DNA of 64,000 nt, taken from positions 4,043,488-4,107,487 of the forward strand of contig OZ004585.1 of the NCBI GenBank assembly GCA_963924555.1, read 5' to 3'. This document shows, in pieces, positions 10,605 to 21,279 of this stretch (positions are counted from its first letter, which is position 1; every line of letters starts with the position of its first letter). The notes beneath the pieces are model-generated. The model saw nothing but the letters and a program-made list of their open reading frames with translations. It ran no database searches and was not told the DNA's origin. The stretch comes from Crambe crambe (lineage: Eukaryota; Porifera; Demospongiae; Poecilosclerida; Crambeidae). Made by a program: the position numbers and the translations under genes.

Positions 10605-11706
10605 CATAGATATGATGTTTACGGGATTGGAAACGGATCACGTGCTCTCGTTAGCAACTAACAACCGAGGCGCGTTGACAGCTGAATGACAGCACTTTTG
10701 TCAAAGTTGCTGTTCTGACAAGATCCGTGAGGTAAGACTTATGCCAATGATACTATAATACACTAGGGCATAGATTTACTGTAGGAAATAAATTTCAGCT
10801 CAGATTTTCAAGTTTATTCCTACAAATACTACTGTAGTGGTTAATGGGACTGTAATCCTTCTCACGCTTGATGGAATCAATTGCTGTTGCCCATTTTCTG
10901 ATCAAAAGGCATGTAAACTTTAGCTACATGGAATAGTAATGTTGGTTTTTGTATTAGCTGACATATATTGTCTCTAGCATTTGCAAGTGGTGTTAAAACT
11001 GTAATCCCTCTCCCAAGAAATAGATTAACAATATTGCAACTGTATTAGTTATTTCAGGGAAAGGATAGAACAGTAAATGGAATTGGTGCATTCGTTTTCT
11101 ATACAATAGTCATCCTATGGAGATGGCAAGCTTACTATATTTCCCCCCTAATATCCATAGGGTCCACAGGACAGCTGACTGAGCCGAATTCTTGAGGTGG
11201 ATGGTGTCAAAACCCAACAGCCAAAGCTGGAAGTATTGCAATAATGTTGATGAGGGAGAACTGAGCAGAAACTGGCGGATAACTTTGGGGCAAAATTATC
11301 TAGCTATAATAATAATGAATTTATGTCTAATTTTAATACCAAAAGTCATTCTGGCCTTTCTTTCAAATCAATCACATAAAATTAATGTATAATGAGCAAT
11401 GATAGGTACTCATAGTTATAATTACAAGGGAAAAAGTTATGAATAATTAATAACTTCCTTCCTCAGACTCTCCAACTTCAACTCTCTGACTCTTCACTTC
11501 TTCAATACCTTCCCCTTAGCTTACTTGTACTATTCTGTGAGCTGTAGGGGCAGAATATCACTAACTGCCTTGAAAGGAGTGAATATTGATCTCTTTTCAC
11601 AACGATTAATATAATTAATGCTGCATGCGCGTGCGCATCTGTCAACGCGCCACGGTTGTGCAGTTCATTGGGCGTTTCCAATCCCGTAAAACCTCTTATA
11701 TCTATG
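10605..11706 (+). mobile_element. Inner 1.1-kb TIR element, copy 1
   Basis: Ends CATAGATATGATGTTTACGG and the inverse of CATAGATATAAGAGGTTTTA. Flanked by an exact ATTACAC duplication (10598-10604 and 11707-11713) that lies inside the outer element's left terminal repeat. The ends resemble those of the outer element (GGGATTGGAAACG). No coding frame of note. Confidence 0.9.
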
Positions 11707-13253
11707 ATTACACATACACGGAACAGGATTGGAAACTCGTCACGTGCGCCCATAGGCCTAATATAATTGTAAACGGACAATCCTTGCCATAGCATTTTTG
11801 CTCCGTTGCCATGGTTTTAGGCGATATTGTAGACGCTCTATCTTGTGGTTTTGTGGTTTTTGCAAAGCGTGCTACAGTTTGCTAGGCCAGGACTGTCCGT
11901 GAAACATGCACGGAACCTACCACGATCATCTTTTCTTATTGCAGGTGAGAAAGCAGTAACCATACGAGAGTTGGAGGACTGTTTAGTGACCTTACTTCAT
12001 GGCTGAAATGTTTTGTGTCACATTTTCTCTAGTTAGGAGATAGCATTAAAGTTTTAGCAAGTATAAATTGCATGTATTGAGGTATGAACTACTGGATTAA
12101 ATGACTTTCTTATGTATGAATTCTGTTATAACTTATTTAATGGTCATATTTTATATAAATTTGGTACATTACTTTGTGTAACAAAAACACTATGAAAATA
12201 AGAGAAATGTATGTTCATTTGAATATGTATGGAAGCAGTAACAGCATTACTATTGGAATGAAACGAGTAGAACTTCGAAGTACAATGTTGTGCACTATAA
12301 AATTGTCATGAAAATAGCTAGCTAGCTAGGCATATTATCATTAGACAAGGATGAGTAGCTAGAAGAAAATCGATATTTGATACAAGGAAGAACCACGAGA
12401 GGAAGAGAAAAAGAGAAGATGACACATCTCTGATTATCCAAATCCCACATTCCATCTACTGAGCTCCTCTGCCAAGAGTTTATACACCATGCTGACAAGA
12501 TCACAGTCCAGTATACCCAGGGAGTGGGCAGTGCAGTTCATTACAACTAATAATTGCCTCACCTTACAAAATGTGAGATATAACCAGTGAAAGAAGAGAG
12601 TGGAAGCAATTTCTGCCTGCAAAGTCAGAGGCAGATTACTGGGCCATTGCTGGGTCGTGCACCATGATCAGCTTAAAGATCAGAAGAGCAAGAAGGGAAT
12701 GTTTGAATTTCAGTGGGATATCAGAGAATGATATAAGGGTGAGCATTTAAAATGTGTACTCGTATTGTAAATAGTTTACAAGTCACAGAATAACCCCACA
12801 TTTTATGCATCCACCTCTTCCTATCATCATCCAAGTCAGCAAACAGCAACTCCAAAAAATATCAGTCCTGTTTGTGTTTTTCTCTATAAGAAGACTATCT
12901 TTCAGATAGCTACGTAGCTAGATTATAAAGAAGCCTGTTTGACTTATAACAGAGCCACCACCTGTGCTGAAAGATGCTTATTAACTGTGACAGGATTTAG
13001 GAAAAAGGGGAATATCGCGCGCTTATCAATATGCAATAATGACATGTTTTAGTGTGCTCAACCAAAAAAAAATATTTTTTTTCTAAGAATTTTTTTTTAC
13101 CTCAAATATATCTTAGATCTTTGGTCTACTTCCATGCCAAGTTTGAAGAGTCAGAAACCATTAGAAGTAGGCAAGCGCGCTGTTAGAAGTTTCTTCAAAA
13201 ACTTACCAAGCGTATAAACGGACTCTACGTTACAATTTACGGCTTACATAAAC

Positions 13254-14361
13254 CATAGATATAAGAGGTTTTACGGGATTGGAAACGCCCAATGAACTGC
13301 ACAACCGTGGCGCGTTGACAGATGCGCACGCGCATGCAGCATTATTATATTAATGGTTGTGAAAAGAGATCAATATTCACTCCTTTCAAGGCAGTTAAAG
13401 TGATGTTCTGCCCCTACAACTCACAGAATAGTACAAGTAAGCTAAGGGGAAGGTATTGAAGAAGTGAAGAGTCAGAGAGTTGAAGTTGGAGAGTCTGAGG
13501 AAGGAAGTTATTAATTATTCATAACTTTTTTCCTTGTAATTATAACTATGAGTACCTATCATTGCTCATTATACATTAATTTTATGTGATTGATTTGAAA
13601 GAAAGGCCAGAATGACTTTTGGTATTAAAATTAGACATAGATTCATCATTATTATAGCTAGATAATTTTGCCCCGAAGTTATCCGCCAGTTTCTGCTCAG
13701 TTCTCCCTCATCAGCATTATTGCAATACTTCCAGCTTTTGGCTGTTGGATTTTGACACCATCCACCTCAAGAATTCGGCTCAGTCAACTGTCCTGTGGAC
13801 CCTATGGATATTAGGGGGGAAATATAGTAAGCTTGCCATCTCCATAGGATGACTATTGTATAGAAAACAAATGCACCAATTCCATTTACTGTTCTATCCT
13901 TTCCCTGAAATAACTAATACAGTTGCAATATTGTTAATCTATTTCTTGGGAGAGGGATTACAGTTTTAACACCACTTGCAAATGCTAGAGACAATATATG
14001 TCAGCTAATACAAAAACTAACATTACTATTCCATGTAGCTAAAGTTTACATGCCTTTTGATCAGAAAATGGGCAACAGCAATTGATTCTATCAAGCGTGA
14101 GAGGGATTATAGTCCCATTAACCACTACAGTAGTATTTGTAGGATTAAACTTGAAAATTTGAGCTAAAATTTATTTCATAGAGTAAATCTATGCCCTAGT
14201 GTATTATAGTATCATTGGCATAAGTCTTACCTCACGGATCTTGTCAGAACAGCAACTTTGACAAAAGTGCTATGTCATTCAGCTGTCAACGCGCCTCGGT
14301 TGTTAGTTGCTAACGAGAGCACGTGATCCGTTTCCAATCCCGTAAACCTCTTATATCTATG
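13254..14361 (-). mobile_element. Inner 1.1-kb TIR element, copy 2 (inverted)
   Basis: Reverse complement of 10605-11706 over its full length with scattered differences. Flanked by an exact CATAAAC duplication (13247-13253 and 14362-14368). The different target site shows it was an independent insertion, not an inverted duplication. Confidence 0.9.
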
Positions 14362-14462
14362 CATAAACCTAGTAGTGCGCGGTTAATCTGGGACTTTCCC
14401 TTGTTTAATTTTTTGTTACCACAGTAACCACAAAATACAATTCATAGTAGTATTGAATTTCA

Positions 14463-14672
14463 ATGGCTAAGTATTGTGCTAGTGAAGCAGCAACAGCTAT
14501 CAATCAGCTTCTGCAACTCTCTGAAGATGATCAGGAGTCTATGATGGAGGTCATCAGTGACTTCTTTGACCCTTCTTGCAGAGATGATGAGGAGCAGCTG
14601 GATGATGTCAATGACGATTTTGGAATCTCCGAACCTGAAGAGAGAGGTTTATTGCATTTAAGACTTAAATAA
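14463..14672 (+). other. Short acidic ORF inside the composite element
   Basis: 69 codons starting ATG, rich in Asp/Glu (LLQLSEDDQESMMEV, then DDEEQLDDVNDD). It could be the remaining N-terminus of an element-encoded protein. A second acidic, Gly-rich frame lies at 15069-15466. I do not recognise either. No RNase H-fold transposase motif is visible in the element. Confidence 0.25.
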
Positions 14673-16306
14673 GACTTAAAAATGATTTAAATTGATTGTA
14701 GCTGGATATGTTTAAGTTAGAAAATTTTACGGCATTCATACGAGCAAAAGGAGAACAACAAAGTTAAGCTCACTGCTAAAAAAACTTATGCAACACCATT
14801 AATGGCTTTAGTGCTCTTTAGTGCTCATTATAACAAGAGTGATACTGAATTTTTTTTTGAGATAGGATGTTAGGTGTGCATCATTAAGAAAGGGATCTAT
14901 AGAAGTAATGTTAGATACAACGGATGAATAATTAAATAGATTACACAATACAAAGGATAAGTGTGCACTGTAAAGAAAGGGGTAGTTGTTAAGTGTGCAT
15001 TATTAAGAAAGGGATCTAAGTTAGTGCAATGAACGAATAATTAAATTGTAGTACAACAAAGGGTAGTTATGATAAGTAAACTATCTTACATAGGTACATT
15101 TTACCTCCACAATAGTGGTGCACATTTGGTGGATGATGGTGTGCATGGTGATCTTGGGAGGTTTGATGACTGGTTGGGAGAGAATGGTGAGGTTGGAGTG
15201 GCTTGTACAGAGGGAGGGAGTAGTAGCGGTATGGAGGTGGAAAGTGGTAGAGGTGCATGTGATATGAATGGAGGAGATGGTGACGAGTATGTAGAGTTGA
15301 GCACTGAGGAGTTGGTTGAGGAGGCAATGAGGCGTGTGGACTTTGGTGGTGAGGTGAAATTTGAGCTGATGCCGGGTGAGATGAAGGAAGATTTGTTTGT
15401 GGGGCAGTTCATGGAGGGGGGTGTGGATGTGTGTGGAAAGGAGATCAGCTCATTACAAAAGAACACGACATCAATAAGTGAGGTACCTAACTTTACAATA
15501 AAGTTCTTACCCCATGTGTTCTTGATCCTTTCTCATGGTAGATTACAAGGTTACAAGCTAAAAAGCATAACATACAAGGTATCTTACAGCTTCAGCTTAA
15601 CAAAGTAACTCACCTAATTGTAGTGCTTCATCCTCTCTGCTTCAGAATAGCCTATTTTTAAGGTTATAGAAGCGCTAGAGACAAGCGAAATAGCAGTTAC
15701 TTGGTAAGCTTCATAAACAGTTAAACTTCAATACTGCCCTTTAAAAAATTACCTCTTGTATTCTTCCAGTAGTAGTTCATTTCCAGACTTAGTCAGTTGC
15801 TAGAGGTAGGGTTACATGAATGACTAAACACATACAAAAGAAAGCTTCCTTCTCCATCCTTTCTTGCTACCACGCGGTTACATTTAAATCAATGATGTAA
15901 TCCATAACGCGGAACTACGTGAAAGATTACGGACCAAGACTAAAGAAGAGGAAATGAAGTAATCAATGATTTAACTTCCTCCTGAGGCAAAGAATTCAGC
16001 GCGCGTGTAACTTAGTGATCGTTTAGAATTTGGCTTCGGGCCTAGTACCAATCTACTCCCCGAGGTATGAACTACCATGCTATGTAAATAACTCAATTTT
16101 AAATTTTTGCGCGATATTCCCCTTTTTTCCAAATCCTAGGCCGCATATTGTGAGCATAGCAGGCCGCGCGCGCTATGGCACGGATAGTCCGCGAATTTGG
16201 GGAGTTTCCAATCCTGTTCCGTGTAATATATCTATGCTTTAACTTTAAAATCCCTCAAAATACATTATAGTATAAACTAGACCTATTATTATTTTTCATA
16301 CTTCAG

Positions 16307-16679
16307 AGAGAAGTGCAATAACAGTTACCCCTTCATCCCTAATGGTTACAATTGGTGACACAGCTGTCTTTCATTGCAATGCTAAAGGAAGTAATATCAG
16401 TGTGAGATGGATAATTAACGGATTATCTTGTGGTCCTGATAGCTGTCAACAGAATGGGACATTTTTATCTAGAATTGAAACCAGAACAGATAATAGCATC
16501 ATGATCAATACCACCTTAGAGATCAGGACTGGTGAATTTCATCTCGTCATGATGAGGAAAAGCTACACCATTCAATGCAATGTGGAACAACATCTGGACT
16601 CTTCATCACTCGGGAAATGATGCTAACATCACTGCCATGTTAATAGTGAATCCCCAACTAGTAACTGGATCAGATTTTG
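16307..16679 (+). pseudogene. Locus C Ig exon with a one-base insertion
   Basis: Reads SAITVTPSSLMVTIGDTAVF through to QCNVEQHLDSSSL; at CTCGGGAAATGATGC the frame hits TGA, but one base less gives GNDANITAMLIVNPQ, which is the expected end of the domain. The exon then ends in phase 1 at GTGAAG (16680). This could be a real lesion or a homopolymer error in GGG/AAA. Confidence 0.7.
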
Positions 16680-16913
16680 GTGAAGACTTTCTCCCCTTCT
16701 TTATATAGCTAAGTGGTAGTCCACGTTATACATTACTTTGTAGATATCTGAATCTAATGTGACTGATCTCACAGAATCCTTCTGATAGGGCACTACACTA
16801 TTACATTTATATCAGTTTCATTCAATCTCTCAAAATAGACACTTGTAGTTATAAGTGTTCTGGTTACAGAGGCTTCTTGTAATGGGTTCCATTCATACTT
16901 TCTTGTTTTTAAT

Positions 16914-16950
<37 letters not shown>

Positions 16951-19135
16951 ACATTATACAGCCCAGTTAGATGTATCCCTTTTTATTTAGAAGAAATTTT
17001 TTGTGCTCACTTATATATATACATTTTCTGCACTCCTGGTGAGGTGCTGGACATAGCTATAGCTTTCATACTTATAGGATGTATTTAAATCATAACTATA
17101 CGTAAAAAGGGCTAGCTTGATACATAGGTCATAAAGTATGATTCAGTATTATGTAGCTGCAGTGTATACATAGTGACAGATTTCATTTATGCAGTGACTA
17201 CTGCACCAGAGACCACTACAACAGAAACCACTGAGCCAGAGACCACTGTACAAGAGACCACCACTGATCAATTGACTGTACTTACAGGTACACTTTAATA
17301 CCACAGGTAGTATACTTTTAATGATTAATAGTGTTAGCTAATTATCATAATAGAACAGTTTAATTATGATGATGCATCTCTTGTTTATTGTTCATGGTCA
17401 AAATTCATTAGCTATAACTTTGGAAGAGAGGTTGACTGTGTAAAAATGATGACCAGACCTAATTATTAATACAGCCTGAGTCTGTTTTTTGCCTCGGCAC
17501 TTCGGTGCCGAGGCGCAGTGCTGGAAGCGACTATGATCGGCGATATGGTGGTACATGGTACGTTTCACGCGCACGCGCAAGATGCACCATGATGCGTATC
17601 GAGCACGTGCATTAATTTAGCTCTAGCTAGACATAAAGTACTAAGGACAAACAGACAGGCTCAGCTCAGGCTCGCAGTTACTACGCGATAACTCTAGTGG
17701 CCGTCTTTGCCAACAAATCAAGTCCATTATCACATGCAGAGAACTGACTAAAAGACAGCAGTGAACAAAAACAACAGAGATTGCAAGGAACACGAACTAG
17801 TGCTTCGTTTGAAGTGTCAAAGAGAGAGCCATGGTGAAGGAGCTCAGAACAAAGACTTTAGGCTTCCAAACAATGAGAGAATCCAGTACACATACTTCAA
17901 TCAAGCTATGCTGAGAACAACCATTAAACGACAGTTCCAAATCATTGAACAGCAAGAATAGTGTGTAAATATTAATCTTACTACAATAATTATAAGCCAT
18001 GTTGCTCAGTGTGCATTATTTGGAACTCTCCACAGAAGAGAAATATTTTGGCAACATTTTGTAGAAACATTTGACCCCACAACCCCCCACACTTTTCATT
18101 AATTATGTCCATGAGTGTTCAGCCAATCATCCTTGTAGGACTCTGGTTTCAAGCCGGTGATCCTCGGTGTATCTTTATCGTCTTTTATATACCACTGTCA
18201 CGTCGTATTCACTGTAAAGCATTTAAAAGTAAAATAAAATAGCTAAATTTAGAGGTTACACTTAAGTGCCGAGGCATTCCTAGTCTTTTTAAAAGACTAA
18301 CTTGTTAATGTTATGTATGTATAATTATAATATTATCGTTATAGCTAATAATTCTCCACCCCAGATTTAGTATTATTCCAACTTCGACTGAGTAGTGTTT
18401 CTGACTGTATTCAGCGGAGAGCACTATCTAAACTCAGAGATGTCACCAATACGATGGTCCAAGTAACAGAACAAGTCTGCAGGTGTGGTTTCATGTCATC
18501 CAATATTTTGGAGGAAAGATTTGTATGTTTCACTCCTCAGTCTCCACATCATGTGACCTACAGGGCACAAATCAATAGGACATCACAGGCTACAACAGAA
18601 CAACTAGTGACTTTCATTCAGCAATGGGTGATGACTAGTCAGTCCATCCTCATTCAAGGTGTGCAACTCAACATCAACAGAACATGTGACTTTGTGATTT
18701 CAACATTTAATGATGTGGAATGTTCTAAAGATACTCCTTCAACAGAATCAGATGTTGCCACTACTGTCAAGATGATCATAATGAGCAGGGATTATGTTGT
18801 AGTAACTGCTATTGGCAGTACTGCAGCAGCAGTGCTGGTTGTACTCATTGGAGTCGCTATTTATGCTGTCTCTATTATTATGTGGAAAAGTTTGGTGAAG
18901 TAAGTTCATCATAATTAGCTACTATAAATGAACTAGTTAATACAAGCCATAGTAAATAATTATTTTGCTACAACTCACAATTTTTCTATACCCAATACAT
19001 AATACAGGAAAAAAACAGTCACCAACGAACATTACCAGTTGTAACCTCACTGAAAATCAAGCTTATGGTGTAATGCCTAACAAATTGAGTGATGACATTG
19101 ATAACATTAATGTAGTGTATGAAGAGATTATATAG
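16307..19135 (+). CDS. Locus C: Ig receptor with YEEI tail motif
   Basis: Exons: Ig 16307-16679, Thr-rich stalk 17195-17287, ectodomain plus TM 18365 to ~18893, cytoplasmic tail from ~19010 to TAG 19133-19135; ATTAAA follows at 19170-19175. The upstream exons (signal peptide) are not identified; 9953-10279 may be a lost one. The Ig domain has Cys in FHCNAKG, Trp in VRWIING and Cys in YTIQCNVE. The 18365 exon encodes ~130 residues with several Cys and N-glycosylation sites, possibly SEA-like, then a TM helix. The tail has NQAYGVM and VVYEEII; phospho-YEEI is the classic Src-family SH2 ligand. There is one frameshift in the Ig exon (extra G near 16612-16614). The TM-tail splice is ambiguous: the strong donor GTAAGT does not give the long tail frame, whereas GTGAAG with a later acceptor does. 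The intron before the tail holds no kinase exon. Confidence 0.65.
16914..16950. repeat. (TTG)n microsatellite
   Basis: About 12 perfect TTG units in the intron after the locus C Ig exon. Confidence 0.95.
17195..17287 (+). CDS. Locus C Thr-rich stalk exon
   Basis: 93-nt phase 1-1 exon after TTTATGCAG, before GTACAC. It encodes repeated ETT/PETT units (APETTTTETTEPETT), a mucin-like stalk. Confidence 0.7.
17485..18307 (+). mobile_element. Helitron-like repeat H, copy 1
   Basis: Begins with TTTTTGCCTCGGCAC, whose GCCTCGGCAC/GTGCCGAGGC forms a perfect hairpin. It ends with AAGTGCCGAGGC, then the hairpin AGTCTTTTTAAAAGACT and AACTTGTTA. The same ends occur at 32540-33350 and 56630-57334 with different flanks, so these are mobile units. 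No target duplication is seen. A short frame (ERIQYTYFNQAM) is shared with copy 2 but looks non-coding or decayed. Lies between the stalk and ectodomain exons of locus C. Confidence 0.65.
18365..18893 (+). CDS. Locus C ectodomain and TM exon
   Basis: Acceptor CCCAG at 18364. Starts in phase 1 with DLVLFQLRLSSVSDC and encodes a globular part with Cys in VCRCGF, FVCF and TCDF and NXT sites (INRTS, NRTC). A hydrophobic TM stretch follows (VVVTAIGSTAAAVLVVLIGV, continuing AIYAVSII), then WKSL. The length and hydrophobic pattern suggest a SEA-like fold, but no cleavage motif was confirmed. The exon end could be 18893 (GTGAAG donor) or 18899 (GTAAGT donor). Confidence 0.65.
19010..19135 (+). CDS. 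Locus C cytoplasmic tail exon
   Basis: After an AG acceptor (19008-19009, or 19020-19021 if phase 0 is used) the long frame reads SPTNITSCNLTENQAYGVMP, then NKLSDDIDNINVVYEEII and stop. It has two tyrosines in SH2-type contexts (NQAYGV and VVYEEI). Confidence 0.6.
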   Translation, partial: KKQSPTNITSCNLTENQAYGVMPNKLSDDIDNINVVYEEII

Positions 19136-19465
19136 TAGCTACATAATAACAGCTAGTATACTGCAACATATTAAACATATCAAATCATAATAGTTTTTAA
19201 CACTAGCTTTTATTTGAGTGACTATCAATAATATTGCTATTTCTGTCATCAGCACTATTTAAACCCCTAGTTTAAATTGAGTTAACATTCAAAGGATGGG
19301 CACTCCCCTGAGCGGAGCCAGATCCACTAGGATCGTTCGCGCATGCCCAAGGGTGGTTGCGTAGCATTCAGACCGCTGAGCAGCAACTAGAGTTTCTACT
19401 ACCTGTAGAACGCTAGCATCCTTTACTTTAGCAGCAACCGCCGGAGTTCTAGCTACGTAGCTAGC

Positions 19466-20757
19466 ATGCCGAAATCAATGAGGAAGCGTGGCGGTCGACA
19501 GGGCGCCTCGACTGCTGTTAGAAGGGGCAGAAACACTCGACAGTCGCGAGCTCCTCGTGGGGATGAGGACCCGCCAGTGCTTCCAGACAGAGTGGCCAGC
19601 AACATCGGGTCCTTGTCTTTGGAAGATCTCATGAACGCTGTGGGGCAGCGGGTCAGGGAGGAGCTGCAGTCCAGTGCTGCTTGGGCAGGATCAGTACTAC
19701 CACCTCCAGCCGACGACACTCAACCAGTGGACCAGCCACTCCTCCATAGTGATGGCGGCCATGCATCTGACCAGTCAACCAGCGGTGAGACGCTTTACTA
19801 TTACTTAGCTGGTTAATCATGTGTTAGTTAGATAGCTATAGTTTATATATAGTCCGGGGTGGGATAATAACACGATAGTGTCTTACTTATACTGGTCCAT
19901 GTCGGACTTACCCTTGGGATATTGCGCTATGCTAGCAACCTGCTGGGATGGCTGTAACCACAACTACTCATCATCGATTAAGTCGCCTAAGACAAGAACT
20001 AAGGCCTGCTAACATTGGAGCCTGCCAAAAAGGCCCTCGGAAGAAAACGTGACCAGAGTCCCCTGATCACTTCATGTGTCTAATCGTCACCTCAGGTGAT
20101 AATGACTGGTGGGCTAACCATGTAACTGACAGATCATCGCTTTTTGGTGCACTCTGTTTAACTTGCATAGCCTATCTTTAGCATCCCCTCTTGTGTTTTC
20201 TAGGCCAATCCGCATCTGGGATTCCTTCTCTGGGCTCCTTCCCGGCCCCGGCAGCACTTGCATCTGTGCCTCTTCTGTCTGGCCCCAGAGACATCACTGC
20301 CACTGCTGGAGCTACACCCTTGTCAGGGCATCCATCCATTGCCGCCGGTCTCAGCTTGTCCCCAGCTACAGAGCCCTTCCCCCAGAAGCTGGTGGACAGG
20401 ATTCGTTCGGGTCGCTACGTGGACTTCAGGGACACAATATTTCACTTCTGCAATAGCTGGAGACCTTCACCCCTTACCGGCACTTCCTGGGTCCCTCAGA
20501 CCCCGCCTTAGAGACATCACCTCCCTGTCATCATGGATGTATTGTTTTCTAGCCTATGTTGCTATTCGCTCGCAGGACCCTGCAACCCAACACATGCTGG
20601 CTTATGGCCGGCTGATTATCCAGGAGGCACTGAGACACAGTGGCAAGGACTGGCTGGACTACGATAGAGTATTTCGCCAACAGGCAGCACTGGACTCTGG
20701 AACACCCTTAACACTGGAATCCAGGCCTCCACCCTGGTGGGTCAGACAGGAGAGGTG
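19466..20757 (+). pseudogene. DIRS-like retroelement, gag-like region
   Basis: A basic N-terminus (MPKSMRKRGGRQG) leads into an acidic/Ser-rich segment, then after a gap a frame at 20191-20757 with SLSPATEPFPQKLVDRIRSG and WLDYDRVFRQQAALD. A possible intron lies between 19792 (GTGAGA) and 20202 (TTTTCTAG). Downstream at 20757-21050 are Cys-rich pieces in shifted frames (CREVDHNTSQC and CVSWNRGACVYPSTC, with C...H...C spacing), as expected for a nucleic-acid-binding knuckle. Broken by frameshifts. Confidence 0.6.
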
Positions 20758-21279
20758 AGTACTTTCTGCAGAGAAGTGGATCACAATACCAGCCAATGTG
20801 CCCTAACATATCTCCAGCAAACAGGGGACTGTGCTGGCCCAGTGACCATTCCCACCTCGAGGACACATGCACGAAAGCAACAACCAGAGTCCCTAAAGCA
20901 TATAAATGTGTGTCATGGAATAGGGGGGCCTGTGTCTACCCCTCTACCTGCACTTACAGGCACATCTGTGCGACTTGTCAAGAAAAACATATGGCACGGG
21001 ACTATGCTAAGACACCTGCTGACTCAGAGTATAAAGCTCTGCGCCATTGACATGGGCCTGTATGCACGTGACCAAAAAAGTTACTTGGATTGTTAACATT
21101 ATAGATTATTATTCTCATCATTGTTATCATGAGTGACCGCGTGATTAATTGGTTGATTGATTGAATTCTTTTTTTAAGTGTATAATCATTATTACATGTA
21201 TGCTTTGTGGTTAGCTAGTGTCTGGGGAGTGGCTAGCTAGCTTAACGGGGTAGGGGTAGTTTAATTCACAATTGTGTGA

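Larger units (their letters stand above)
10589..16236. mobile_element. 5.65-kb composite TIR element, 7-bp target duplication
   Basis: The ends CATAGATATATTACAC and the inverse GTGTAATATATCTATG are flanked by an exact 7-bp duplication, CTTTAAC (10582-10588 and 16237-16243). Inward homology continues as CGGAACAGGATTGGAAACTC at 11717-11736 and inverted at ~16203-16222. Without its two inner insertions it would be about 3.4 kb. A GGGGAATATCGCGCGC-type block near 13010 is repeated inverted near 16110. No intact transposase is seen, so it is probably non-autonomous. A 7-bp duplication with CA...TG ends is compatible with P-like or Dada-type elements, but I cannot assign a superfamily. It lies 70 bp upstream of the locus C Ig exon. 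Confidence 0.85.

Noticed and set aside
10605-14361. A single large inverted duplication or hairpin gene
   Set aside because: Each arm has its own exact 7-bp target duplication, so they are two separate insertions.
15101-15466. Minus-strand Pro/Ser/His-rich ORF
   Set aside because: Low-complexity mirror of the acidic Gly-rich plus frame inside a transposon; no motif.
16855-17088. Cysteine-rich ORF with a poly-Cys run
   Set aside because: The Cys run is the translation of the (TTG)n microsatellite in one frame.
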